The notes beneath the pieces were generated by a model, which worked only from the letters and a program-made list of their open reading frames with translations, ran no database searches and was not told where the DNA came from. DNA of 64,000 bases, from the NCBI RefSeq assembly GCF_002849605.1, contig NZ_NPIB01000014.1:53911-117910 (forward strand), written 5' to 3'. Origin of the DNA: Photobacterium carnosum. Its GTDB lineage: Bacteria; Pseudomonadota; Gammaproteobacteria; Enterobacterales; Vibrionaceae. The translations under genes were made by a program, and so were the position numbers. Of this stretch, positions 25,974-33,888 are shown one piece after another. The first letter of the stretch is position 1. Each line of letters opens with the position of its first letter.

Positions 25974-26615
25974 ATGATGTTAGTGATGGTGTTAAAAAAT
26001 AAAGCCGTGCAATTATGGGCGCGCCGATTACATATTTATATTTCAATGGCACTGATGCTGGTGGTGTTATTTTTTGCTATCACAGGCATCACATTAAATC
26101 GACCGCATCTGTTTGTGAGTCAATCACCGAATATCGTTGAACAACAGCTTTCACTTCCTGTTGAATTATTGGGTTCAGAGAAAGGGCCGTTTACGCCTAA
26201 CCGTTCAGCATTAATTGCGTATTTAGCTAAGCATGGTGATGTTCGTGGAACGCCATCGGCAATTGATATTTTTACCGATGTCGATGGTGATGAGTTAGTC
26301 GAAGGTGAAATTTCACTGGATTATAAAGGCCCGGGTTATAACGCCACGGTGTTTATTGATATGACAACCGCGCAAGCAACCATTGAGAGTACCCATTATG
26401 GTGTGATTGCGGTGCTTAATGATCTCCATAAAGGGCGTAATAGTGGTGAAGTCTGGCGCTGGTTTATTGATATTACCGCCTTATTGATGGTGATGTTTGT
26501 TTTAACTGGTGTGTGCTTATTGATCCCTAAAAAGAAAACCTTTCGCACTTCATTGAAATGGATGGGGCTGGGTTCTGCGGTGAGTTTACTGATTTATATT
26601 GTTGCTGTGCCATAA
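25974..26615 (+). CDS. PepSY-associated membrane protein (FpvG-like ferri-siderophore reductase candidate)
   Basis: The 213-residue protein has an N-terminal membrane helix with WARRLHIYISMALMLVVLFF, a periplasmic PepSY-like domain of about 100 residues, a second helix ALLMVMFVLTGVCLLIP and a third at the end. WARRLHIYIS and LNDLHKGR with histidines near the membrane resemble heme- or metal-linked PepSY TM proteins. In Pseudomonas, FpvG is a PepSY membrane protein that reduces ferri-pyoverdine iron and leads an operon of the same order as this one. That role is inferred from synteny. An alternative start is ATG 25989. A Fur box lies directly upstream. Confidence 0.75.
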   Translation: MMLVMVLKNKAVQLWARRLHIYISMALMLVVLFFAITGITLNRPHLFVSQSPNIVEQQLSLPVELLGSEKGPFTPNRSALIAYLAKHGDVRGTPSAIDIFTDVDGDELVEGEISLDYKGPGYNATVFIDMTTAQATIESTHYGVIAVLNDLHKGRNSGEVWRWFIDITALLMVMFVLTGVCLLIPKKKTFRTSLKWMGLGSAVSLLIYIVAVP

Positions 26616-26652
26616 GCCAGTATTTGATTGTCGATTTTATTAAAGGTTCATT

Positions 26653-27177
26653 ATGACCGTGTTTCACATCATCAAAAAACCATTATTGGTCGCGTTATTG
26701 TTAACACCATTGGCCAGTGCAATAGCAAAACCCGTTCCAGAAACGGCGCAACTAGAGGTGAGTATTGCACTACCGACTATTGATACCACTATGTATGCCC
26801 GTCCTTATGTTGCGGTTTGGGTTGAAGATGCAGATCGAAAACCTGTACGTACCGTGCAGTTGTGGGTGGGTAAAGATGAATGGTTGAAAGATTTACGTAG
26901 CTGGTGGCGAAAAGCGGGACGTTATGATCGTGAGTTAGTTGATGCGGTAACTTCTGCAACCCGTCCTGCGGGTGAATATACCTTTGTATGGGATGGTTTG
27001 AATGATAAAGGCCAGCGAGTAGAACAAGGCAATTATACCTTCTACGTTGAAGTTGTGCGTGAACACGGTGGTCGTAATTATTTGCGTCAAAAAATCGAGC
27101 TAGGCGAAAACGCGTTTAGCCATGTTATTGCACCGACGGAAGAAACCGGTGCTATTCAACTTAATTATAAACTTTGA
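26653..27177 (+). CDS. DUF2271 periplasmic protein
   Basis: This 174-residue protein has a signal peptide (KKPLLVALLLTPLASAIA) and a beta-sandwich domain of the DUF2271 family: YVAVWVEDADRKPVRTVQLWVGKDEWLKDLRSWW, then TSATRPAGEYTFVWDGLNDKGQRVEQGNYTFYVE. DUF2271 proteins occur next to PepSY proteins in iron-regulated operons, often as electron-transfer or metal partners; no catalytic site is evident here. The final TGA overlaps the leader of the next gene. It sits second in the operon, in a position comparable to the small fpvHJK genes. Confidence 0.75.
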   Translation: MTVFHIIKKPLLVALLLTPLASAIAKPVPETAQLEVSIALPTIDTTMYARPYVAVWVEDADRKPVRTVQLWVGKDEWLKDLRSWWRKAGRYDRELVDAVTSATRPAGEYTFVWDGLNDKGQRVEQGNYTFYVEVVREHGGRNYLRQKIELGENAFSHVIAPTEETGAIQLNYKL

Positions 27178-27191
27178 GTAATAGTAACATT

Positions 27192-28025
27192 ATGAAAAAT
27201 AACAAAATGAAAGCGTTTTCTCTAGCATGTGCGGTTATTGCAGGATTAGCGGTATCAGCCTCGGCGAATGCACATCCGCGCTGGATATTACCGTCACATT
27301 TTACCGTATCAAAAGAGGGTGGCGATTGGTTGTCTTTTGATGTTACCGCGTCACACGGCACCTTTATTTATGATAAGCCAGCAAGTACAGAAACTGCTGA
27401 AGTGATCATGCCTGATGGACGTATTGAGCGCCCTAATTTTACTATTCGGGGTAAACGCCGTGCTATTTTTGACTTCTATTTTGAAGAGCAAGGCACTCAT
27501 AAAATTCAAGTGAATCAAACCCCTGTTTATTTTACGCAATATAAAGCAGGCCGTCGCGACACGGTGAAATGGATAGCAGCGAACAAAGTTGAACGTGATG
27601 CTGTATTACCACCTAAATCACGTGACGTTGTCACTCAGGTCGGTTATACCCGCGCTGAAACATATGTCACTGTTGGTAAGCCAAGTACCAAAGCAATGGA
27701 CATTACGGGGAAATATTTAGAGTTATTGCCGATTACTCACCCTGCCGATATTGTTGAAGGTGAGCCTGTTAGCTTCCAATTTTATTTTAATGGTAAGCCT
27801 CAAGCGGGTGTCGTGGCTGAAGTAACCCGTGAAGGGACGTTATACCGTAACCACCAGCAGCAAATTGATGTGGTGAGTGATAAAGACGGTAAGGTGAGCT
27901 TTACGCCTGAAACGGCGGGTCGCTATATTATGAAAGCGAATTACCGTGGTGATATTGCCAATGATCCAATGGTTGATACCGCTAACGTTAACGTGCATAT
28001 CACTTTTGAAGCATCGCTAAAATAA
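27192..28025 (+). CDS. DUF4198 periplasmic protein
   Basis: I start it at ATG 27192 rather than the TTG at 27174. A signal peptide ends at ASANA, and the mature protein begins with HPRWILPSHFTVS, the N-terminal histidine-aromatic pattern of DUF4198 proteins. Further blocks are DWLSFDVTASHGTF, PADIVEGEPVSFQFYFNGKPQAGVVAEV and a C-terminal transthyretin-like strand set with DGKVSFTPETAGRYIM. DUF4198 proteins are periplasmic and linked to metal (iron, nickel, cobalt) uptake operons. A free N-terminal histidine after signal cleavage could bind a metal ion; that is inference. Confidence 0.78.
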   Translation: MKNNKMKAFSLACAVIAGLAVSASANAHPRWILPSHFTVSKEGGDWLSFDVTASHGTFIYDKPASTETAEVIMPDGRIERPNFTIRGKRRAIFDFYFEEQGTHKIQVNQTPVYFTQYKAGRRDTVKWIAANKVERDAVLPPKSRDVVTQVGYTRAETYVTVGKPSTKAMDITGKYLELLPITHPADIVEGEPVSFQFYFNGKPQAGVVAEVTREGTLYRNHQQQIDVVSDKDGKVSFTPETAGRYIMKANYRGDIANDPMVDTANVNVHITFEASLK

Positions 28026-28125
28026 TTACCCTCGGTGCTGTTTTTGTTATTAAAGCAGCACTTTTTATTACCGCTAATCATTATTTATTACTGCTACCCA
28101 CAATATAGGCAGGTTTGAGGTTGTT

Positions 28126-28449
28126 ATGAAAAATCATTTACCGATGATCACGTTATCGTTCTTAACGTTAGGATTATTTTCAAGTGCTGCTCAAGCGCAT
28201 TTTCCATTAATGAGCTGTTGGTTTGAAAGTGACAAAGTGGCATGTGAAACCAGCTACAGTGATGGCAGTAAAGCGGTTGATTACAAAGTTAATATGTATG
28301 ATTACGACGATAATCTTATTGCCAAAGTGAACACAGATAAACGATCTATTGCTGAATTTACTAAGCCGGAAGCTGATTTCTATTTGGTGTTTGATTCAGG
28401 GCATGAAAGCCCAGTAGAAGTTGATGTTGTTGAGATTAAAGAAAAATGA
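28126..28449 (+). CDS. Small periplasmic protein of the iron operon, 107 aa
   Basis: A clear signal peptide (MITLSFLTLGLFSSAAQA) is followed by a mature chain starting HFPLMSCWFESDKVACETSYSDGSKA, with two cysteines, a histidine at the mature N-terminus and many acidic residues. The mature chain of about 80 residues looks like a small beta domain. I do not recognise a named family. Its place in the operon suggests the small fpvH/J-type periplasmic partners of the reductase. The stop overlaps the next start by four bases (ATGA), implying coupled translation. Confidence 0.7.
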   Translation: MKNHLPMITLSFLTLGLFSSAAQAHFPLMSCWFESDKVACETSYSDGSKAVDYKVNMYDYDDNLIAKVNTDKRSIAEFTKPEADFYLVFDSGHESPVEVDVVEIKEK

Positions 28450-29030
28450 TCCGTCAAACCGTTCCTTCAAATAATGGTGGAAAGGAAGGAAAGTGGGTTG
28501 GCGGTATTATCATTTCAATTCTGTTACTTGCCACGGTGTTGTTACCGTATCACCAAAATAAAACAAAAACACCGCCATTGGATACTCACCAAATAGCGAT
28601 CACTGAGTTAAGTTCAGAAGAACTCGCAATGGTGGCTGAATTGCGTCTTGCCCATGAAGAAATCCGTAATTTACATCAAGATAGTCGTGATATTGATCAT
28701 CAGAATCATTGGCCCAATATGGCTGAGTTATCTGAGCTGTGGTTAGCACCATTTATTGAAGATAAAAGTTGGGAACGTAAAGGCCGTCATCAGTGGCAAC
28801 ACCTTAGTGGCGCACTTTATCAAGGTATCCGCAATGAAGATCAAGGGGCATCGTCAGTGGTTCTGAACAGTAATAGTTCGGATCCTGATATTTGGTTAGC
28901 ACTTTCTCAAGACACGACACCTCTGGTTATTAACGACAATGCTGTTTTTGAACCGCAACAATTGATTGATAGTGGTTGGACGCAAATTGTGTTTAATCAC
29001 GACAGTAATAAACAAGCGTTGGCTCATTAA
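28446..29030 (+). CDS. Membrane-anchored protein, DUF6162-like (FpvK-like candidate)
   Basis: The 194-residue protein has one N-terminal membrane helix (VGGIIISILLLATVLLPY near residues 18-35) and a periplasmic domain with an acidic helix EELAMVAELRLAHEEIRNLH and a C-terminal domain beginning ELWLAPFIED. It resembles DUF6162 proteins, which sit immediately before the binding-protein gene in fpv-type operons. The family call is from memory of the pattern and moderate in confidence. It overlaps the previous gene by four bases and precedes the ABC transporter genes by about 70 bases. Confidence 0.55.
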   Translation: MIRQTVPSNNGGKEGKWVGGIIISILLLATVLLPYHQNKTKTPPLDTHQIAITELSSEELAMVAELRLAHEEIRNLHQDSRDIDHQNHWPNMAELSELWLAPFIEDKSWERKGRHQWQHLSGALYQGIRNEDQGASSVVLNSNSSDPDIWLALSQDTTPLVINDNAVFEPQQLIDSGWTQIVFNHDSNKQALAH

Positions 29031-29099
29031 TCTCTTTTGTTTTACTTATCGTGTATAGCTTGCGATGTATTCATTTCTTAACGTTGAAGTAAAAATATT

Positions 29100-30008
29100 A
29101 TGAAAATAGTCATTCAAACGGTACTGACTGCTGTTGCTTTATTTGTCAGCTTCTCTAGTGCAGCGGCGGAAAAATTAACTATCGGCATAACATTGCAACC
29201 ATATTACAGCTATGTAAAAGCCGTGGTTGGTGATAAAGCCGATATTTTACCGCTCGTTGATGCGGGGTTTAACCCCCATAACTATTTACCACAACCTAAT
29301 GATTTACGTCGTTTAAAACAAATGGATGTGATTGTTGTGAATGGTATTGGTCATGATGACTTTGCACTAAAAGTGATTGCTGCGGCTAATCGTGATGATT
29401 TGGTGGTGATTAAAGCCAATAACGATGTGCCTTTATTACCTGCGATGGGGCAGTCTGTGGGTGATGGTGCGGTAAACCCTCATACCTTTGTTGGTTTATC
29501 AACTACGATTCAAAAAGTGTATACCATTGCGAATAAATTGGCAGAGCTTGATCCTGATAATGCAATTGAATACCGTAAAAATGCTCGAAATTATGCGAAA
29601 AAGTTTCGATTAATGAAACGTAAAGCAATGTTAACACTGGGTGATCTAGATACCTCGGGTATGAAGGTTGCGACAACGCACAATGCTTACGGGTATTTAT
29701 TACAAGAATTTGGTGTTGATGTTGCGGCGGTAATTGAACCTGCCCACGGGGTTGAACCCAGTGCCAGTCAACTACAAGAAACGATTGAAAAAATAAAGCA
29801 ATCAGGCATTGATGTGTTGTTTTATGAATTAAATATGCCTAACCGTTACGTCGACACCATAGAAAAAGCGACAGGGGTGAAGTTATACCGTTTTTCACAT
29901 ATGACGCACGGCCAATATCAAGCGGATAAAGTAGAAATCGAAATGCAGCAAAATTTAACTACGTTAGTTGACGCAATGCAATTTGCTGTTAGTAAGGATC
30001 AAGCATGA
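29100..30008 (+). CDS. Cluster A-I metal ABC transporter substrate-binding protein (FpvC/ZnuA-like)
   Basis: The 302-residue protein has a signal peptide ending SSAAA and the fold of the ZnuA/PsaA/SitA family: TIGITLQPYYSYVKAVVGDKADI, GFNPHNYLPQPNDLRRLKQMDVIVVNG, VNPHTFVGLST, TTHNAYGYLLQEFGVDV and GVEPSASQLQ. The metal ligands should be the histidines of PHNY, PHTF and THNAY. The His-rich acidic loop of ZnuA is absent, which argues against zinc. In the fpv-type context the cargo is iron released from a siderophore. It overlaps the ATPase gene by four bases. Confidence 0.87.
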   Translation: MKIVIQTVLTAVALFVSFSSAAAEKLTIGITLQPYYSYVKAVVGDKADILPLVDAGFNPHNYLPQPNDLRRLKQMDVIVVNGIGHDDFALKVIAAANRDDLVVIKANNDVPLLPAMGQSVGDGAVNPHTFVGLSTTIQKVYTIANKLAELDPDNAIEYRKNARNYAKKFRLMKRKAMLTLGDLDTSGMKVATTHNAYGYLLQEFGVDVAAVIEPAHGVEPSASQLQETIEKIKQSGIDVLFYELNMPNRYVDTIEKATGVKLYRFSHMTHGQYQADKVEIEMQQNLTTLVDAMQFAVSKDQA

Positions 30009-30760
30009 GTTTTGGCCCTCGGATTGAGATTGCCAACCTAGAGTTGCAATACGGTGAAAATCATATTTTATCTAACATTAACCATAGTTTTGCAGCAGGG
30101 CAATGCCATGTGGTGATGGGGCCAAATGGCGGAGGGAAAACATCATTATTACGCTCAATTTTGGGCTTAACACCGTTCAAAGGCAATGTTGATATTTTAT
30201 GGGATGATGCTGCCAATAATGGTAAACCCGGCTCAGTTGGTTATGTGCCGCAAAAAGCGATGTTTGAACAAAGTTTACCGTTAACAGTGATGGATTTTAT
30301 TTTATTAAATTTAACCCGTTCTCCTTTGTTTTGGCGTAAACGTCAACAAGATAAGTTGTTTGCATTAAGCCAATTGGAACGTGTCGGCATGGCCAATCGT
30401 GCTGATCGACGCATGGGGCAATTATCTGGTGGCGAACAACAACGGGTTTTGTTTGCTCAAGCGTTATTGGATGATCCTGATTTATTAGTGCTTGATGAGC
30501 CTACAACAGGCATGGATGAGCAAGGGGTTCGTTATTTAGAGTCCTTGATTCATGAATTTGTCGCGCAAGGAAAAACCGTATTAGCCGTTCATCATGATGT
30601 AACCGCCGTTCGACGCCTTGATGCGCAAGTACATGTGGTTAATCGTATTGTTGTTGATTCTGGTCATCACTCTGAAGTGTTGGTTCCTGAAAAAATTGAA
30701 CGGTTATTTAATCATTATAGTCATGCGCCGATTGTGGCGAATCAACACGAGGTTGCGTAA
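30005..30760 (+). CDS. Metal ABC transporter ATPase (FpvD-like)
   Basis: This 251-residue ATPase shows Walker A GPNGGGKTSL near residue 40, a Q-loop in VGYVPQKAMF, the signature LSGGEQQRVLFAQAL near residue 141, Walker B DLLVLDEPTTGMD and the switch histidine in VLAVHHDV. It powers the divalent-metal importer with the flanking binding protein and permease. It overlaps the upstream gene (ATGA) and the downstream permease start by one base. Length is typical of ZnuC/SitB types. Confidence 0.93.
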   Translation: MSFGPRIEIANLELQYGENHILSNINHSFAAGQCHVVMGPNGGGKTSLLRSILGLTPFKGNVDILWDDAANNGKPGSVGYVPQKAMFEQSLPLTVMDFILLNLTRSPLFWRKRQQDKLFALSQLERVGMANRADRRMGQLSGGEQQRVLFAQALLDDPDLLVLDEPTTGMDEQGVRYLESLIHEFVAQGKTVLAVHHDVTAVRRLDAQVHVVNRIVVDSGHHSEVLVPEKIERLFNHYSHAPIVANQHEVA

Positions 30761-31635
30761 TGGAGTTATTACGTCATTGGGCACAATTAGGTGTTGATGC
30801 GGGTTTTCTAAGTGACAGTTTTTCATATGCATTCATGGTTAATGCGATCGTTGCTGCGCTGTTATTAGGACCGTTATTAGGGGGCTTAGGAACATTAGTG
30901 ATCGCTAAACGGTTGGCTTTTTTCTCTGAAGCGGTCGGTCATGCAGCATTAACAGGCATTGCGCTTGGGGTGTTGTTGGGCGAGCCACCTGAAAATCCGT
31001 TTATTGGGTTATTCAGTTTTTGCATGATTTTTGCGTTATTACTCCACTTTGTCCGTAATCGAACCAATGTACCTTATGACACGCTGGTTGGCGTGTTTTT
31101 AGCATTGGCGTTAGCGGTTGGTGCGGCATTACTGATGTATGTGGCGCGAAAAATTAATATCCATATGTTAGAAAATGTATTGTTTGGTTCAATTCTAACC
31201 GTAACCGATCAAGATTTGTGGGTATTGGCAATAAGTTGTGGGTTGATTATATTGTTATTAATACCCACTTTTAATCGAATATTGTTAACTTGTATTAGCC
31301 CTGATATTGCCCGTGTTCGTGGTTATAAAACGAATTTCTATGACTATCTGTTTGTTATTATGATAACGCTTGTCACCATTGCATCCGTTAAAATTGTGGG
31401 CGCGGTATTAGTCGGTGCTTTATTGCTTATTCCTGGGGCAACGGCACGTTTACTAACTAAAAATATGGGCAGTTTTGTCTTATTGTCATCCTTATTAGCC
31501 ACTATCAGTTGTGTGGTGGGTACTATCCTACCGATGGAGCTTAAATTACCGATTCCATCAGGAGCCGCAATTATTATTGTTGCTGCTACTTTCTTTTTAA
31601 TCGCCACTTGTTATCGCATTATTCGTAAAGGGTAG
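30760..31635 (+). CDS. Metal ABC transporter permease (FpvE-like)
   Basis: The 291-residue permease of the ABC-3 (ZnuB/SitC) family has eight or nine membrane helices. Recognisable blocks are ALLLGPLLGGLGTLVIAKRL, FFSEAVGHAALTGIALGVLLG, VGAVLVGALLLIPGATARLL and the C-terminal PSGAAIIIVAATFFLIA. It forms the channel for the metal delivered by the binding protein. The start overlaps the ATPase stop; the stop is followed 24 bases later by the second binding-protein-like gene. Confidence 0.92.
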   Translation: MELLRHWAQLGVDAGFLSDSFSYAFMVNAIVAALLLGPLLGGLGTLVIAKRLAFFSEAVGHAALTGIALGVLLGEPPENPFIGLFSFCMIFALLLHFVRNRTNVPYDTLVGVFLALALAVGAALLMYVARKINIHMLENVLFGSILTVTDQDLWVLAISCGLIILLLIPTFNRILLTCISPDIARVRGYKTNFYDYLFVIMITLVTIASVKIVGAVLVGALLLIPGATARLLTKNMGSFVLLSSLLATISCVVGTILPMELKLPIPSGAAIIIVAATFFLIATCYRIIRKG

Positions 31636-31659
31636 TCGCTGTATTTTTAAGGAATCAAC

Positions 31660-32568
31660 ATGAATAAAGTTCAGCAATATCCAATGCGTTTGATCGCAAA
31701 ATCCGTTTCTGTCGCGGCGATTATTATTGCAGGGGTCAGTTATACCAGCGCAGTTTATGCTGATGATATTTTAACAGCAACACCTGTTACTTATATGTTG
31801 GCATCAGAACTTACTCAGAATACGGGTATAACGACAACATTTTTACCGCCTAAACGTTATGGGGTGACACGATTACCTAATTGGTTTGCCTCTAAAGGTG
31901 ACGTGGTAACGAAGCAAGCCAGTGAAAAAGCCCAAGTTGTAATAACATTAGGGGCAATTTGGCCACAAGACCCACTGTATGTTTATGCGCGTCAGGGCAA
32001 TATTAAGATCGTTGAAATTGATGCATCACAAGCTATTTCGCCACGAGGTCAAGGTGTTGCCGCGTTGCGTTTAAGTGATGGCACAATGTCAATCTATTCA
32101 TGGCTAAACCCAACTAATCTTAGCCGAATGGCCGCCATTGTCAGTGATGATTTACAGCGCTTATGGCCTGAAAAAGCACAACAAATTGAAAAGAATCAGC
32201 AGCAGCTAATGGGTGATGTTCGTAAATTGATTAATAGCCAGCAACAGGTCTTAATTGATGCCGGAATTGATTCTGTGATATTACTGTCAACGGAACTTGA
32301 AGATTTTGCTTCAGGAAATCAGCTATTTGTTGTTGATAGGCTAACGATACCAGAATTAGAATGGACAGAGAAAGATAAGCAAAAATTGAAGGCGTTATTA
32401 GCAGAAGATGACAGCTTATGGTTATTAAGTACAAAGAAATTAACGGCATCGCAACAAGCATTATTACCTAAAGGCGTGAATGTGATGGTGATTGATAGTG
32501 TTGATCGCTGGGGGCGTGTAGGCATTAATCATGATGAGCCGCTTAAACGTTGGCAAATTAGATTGTAA
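31660..32568 (+). CDS. Second metal-binding-protein-like periplasmic protein (FpvF-like)
   Basis: The 302-residue protein has a signal peptide ending AVYA and a chain related to cluster A-I binding proteins but strongly diverged. TATPVTYMLASELTQNTGI, AQVVITLGAIWPQDPLYVYARQGNI, IYSWLNPTNLSRMAAIV and VILLSTELEDFASGNQL mirror the family's lobes, while the usual metal-ligand histidines are missing. In Pseudomonas, FpvF is a second periplasmic binding protein that pairs with FpvC and binds the siderophore. AAGGAATC upstream fixes the ATG. Last gene of the operon. Confidence 0.75.
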   Translation: MNKVQQYPMRLIAKSVSVAAIIIAGVSYTSAVYADDILTATPVTYMLASELTQNTGITTTFLPPKRYGVTRLPNWFASKGDVVTKQASEKAQVVITLGAIWPQDPLYVYARQGNIKIVEIDASQAISPRGQGVAALRLSDGTMSIYSWLNPTNLSRMAAIVSDDLQRLWPEKAQQIEKNQQQLMGDVRKLINSQQQVLIDAGIDSVILLSTELEDFASGNQLFVVDRLTIPELEWTEKDKQKLKALLAEDDSLWLLSTKKLTASQQALLPKGVNVMVIDSVDRWGRVGINHDEPLKRWQIRL

Positions 32569-32603
32569 TGGTTATTCGTTTCTAATTGATGATGCATATT
32601 GTT

Positions 32604-32630
32604 GCCCAGTATATTACTGGGCTTTCTAGT
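32604..32630 (+). terminator. Terminator of the iron operon
   Basis: GCCCAGTA (32604-32611) and TACTGGGC (32615-32622) with a 3-base loop, followed by TTTCT. Confidence 0.8.
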
Positions 32631-32656
32631 GGATTTACATACAGAATAAACGTAGC

Positions 32657-33211
32657 TTAAAACTTAAATAATAACGATAAAATACCTAGAATAATAAGTA
32701 AACTACCTGAAATTAAATCATTATATTTTCCAACGATATTACCAATAACACTATGGCCAATATGGTTACCTGCATAAGTTAGAAACATGCCGGTGATAAA
32801 AGTAAGTGTAACGACCAGTGTAATGTCTAAATGCGTAATACTGCCTAAAATACCAACCCCGATATTATTGATAGATAATAATAACCCTAACATTACTGCA
32901 CCTTTGAAATTGAGCGCAGTACGTTGTTTTTGTTGTTGTTTTTTCTTTTTTAGAAGATCGCTTCCAATGAACCAAGATCCCATTAAAATAAAGATCGCTG
33001 AGCCTAATTCATTCGATACATAATTAGGAATAAGTTGAGTTACTAATTTTCCGCCTAACATTGAAATAAAGGTAATAAATGCAGTTATAAATGCAATAAT
33101 TCCATTAGCAGTTAAAGGAATTCTTTCATTTTTGACGCCATAACTCAGACCAATGACAAAATTATCGAGATTCGATGAAAGAGAAAATATTAAAGCGAGT
33201 AAGAAAGACAC
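32657..33211 (-). CDS. MntP/YtaF-like membrane protein
   Basis: The 184-residue protein has six membrane helices in two halves of three, with the acidic residue in SLSSNLDNFVIGLSYG near residues 11-26 repeated in the second half as SINNIGVGILG, the duplicated pattern of the MntP manganese-efflux and YtaF families. A basic loop KKKKQQQKQR separates the halves. The first half keeps the Asp but the second has Asn-Asn, closer to YtaF. The likely role is divalent cation export, but the ion is not certain. No yybP-ykoY riboswitch was seen upstream. Confidence 0.75.
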   Translation of the reverse strand: MSFLLALIFSLSSNLDNFVIGLSYGVKNERIPLTANGIIAFITAFITFISMLGGKLVTQLIPNYVSNELGSAIFILMGSWFIGSDLLKKKKQQQKQRTALNFKGAVMLGLLLSINNIGVGILGSITHLDITLVVTLTFITGMFLTYAGNHIGHSVIGNIVGKYNDLISGSLLIILGILSLLFKF

Positions 33212-33306
33212 GATATACCATTTCGTAAAAATGCTTTTATAAACTGAAACGAAGTTTAACGCGATCTGTTTGTGTGAATAGTAATTTTTCAGATATGAGT
33301 TAGTTT

Positions 33307-33348
33307 AAACATATTGCGCTATTTATTAGCTAATAGCGCAATATGTTT
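33307..33348. terminator. Strong terminator between the NUDIX and MntP-like genes
   Basis: Perfect 17-bp arms (33307-33323 and 33332-33348, starting AAACATATTGCGC) around an 8-base loop, with A/T-rich ends. It follows the leftward NUDIX gene and is long enough to stop transcription both ways. Confidence 0.85.
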
Positions 33349-33363
33349 ATTATGTTAGTCATC

Positions 33364-33879
33364 TTAAATGAAACCAAGGATGCGTGCTTTTAGAAAGGCG
33401 GCTAAGGTTTTATTATCTTGAATTTGATTGTCTGCAATTTTTTGTTCTATTTCACTAACGGATAATGTGACAACATTAATGATTTCGTCATCATCAAGTT
33501 CACCATCTGTTGCTGATAATCCTTGAGCAACATAAAGATATTGTATTTCATCACAAAAGCTAGGTACGGGTAATAATTGACCTAGAGGTTGCCATTGACT
33601 GGCCTCCAATTTAGTTTCTTCTGCTAATTCTCGTTGTGCACAACCAAAAATATCTTCTTTAGCTTCAAGCGTACCTGCTGGAAATTCAAATAACCATTGG
33701 CTCACGGCAGGGCGATATTGATGAACAAGTATTAGATCACCATTACTGTCAATAGGAATGATAATAACGGCACCTGGATGTTTTATGCTGGTAAAAGGTA
33801 TTTCTCTACCATCGGGCAATAAGTGAGGCTGTTCTTCAATACTAAAACATTTCCATTGATAGTGTTTTATTCTGTTCAT
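33364..33879 (-). CDS. NUDIX hydrolase, ADP-ribose pyrophosphatase-like
   Basis: The 171-residue enzyme carries a complete Nudix box, GTLEAKEDIFGCAQRELAEETKLEA, whose glycine, REL and EE residues coordinate the catalytic magnesium. Flanking blocks PGAVIIIPIDSNGDLILVHQYRPAV and EFPAG match ADP-ribose and nucleoside-diphosphate-sugar pyrophosphatases. It cleaves a nucleoside diphosphate linked to another moiety; the exact substrate is not determined. It starts 9 bases after the end of the upstream GGDEF gene on the same strand, so the two are cotranscribed. Confidence 0.88.
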   Translation of the reverse strand: MNRIKHYQWKCFSIEEQPHLLPDGREIPFTSIKHPGAVIIIPIDSNGDLILVHQYRPAVSQWLFEFPAGTLEAKEDIFGCAQRELAEETKLEASQWQPLGQLLPVPSFCDEIQYLYVAQGLSATDGELDDDEIINVVTLSVSEIEQKIADNQIQDNKTLAAFLKARILGFI

Positions 33880-33888
33880 TATTGTTCT

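Noticed and set aside
33212..33363. Manganese (yybP-ykoY) riboswitch before the MntP-like gene
   Set aside because: The only strong structure is a simple 17-bp hairpin that works as the NUDIX-gene terminator; no multi-helix aptamer core was found.
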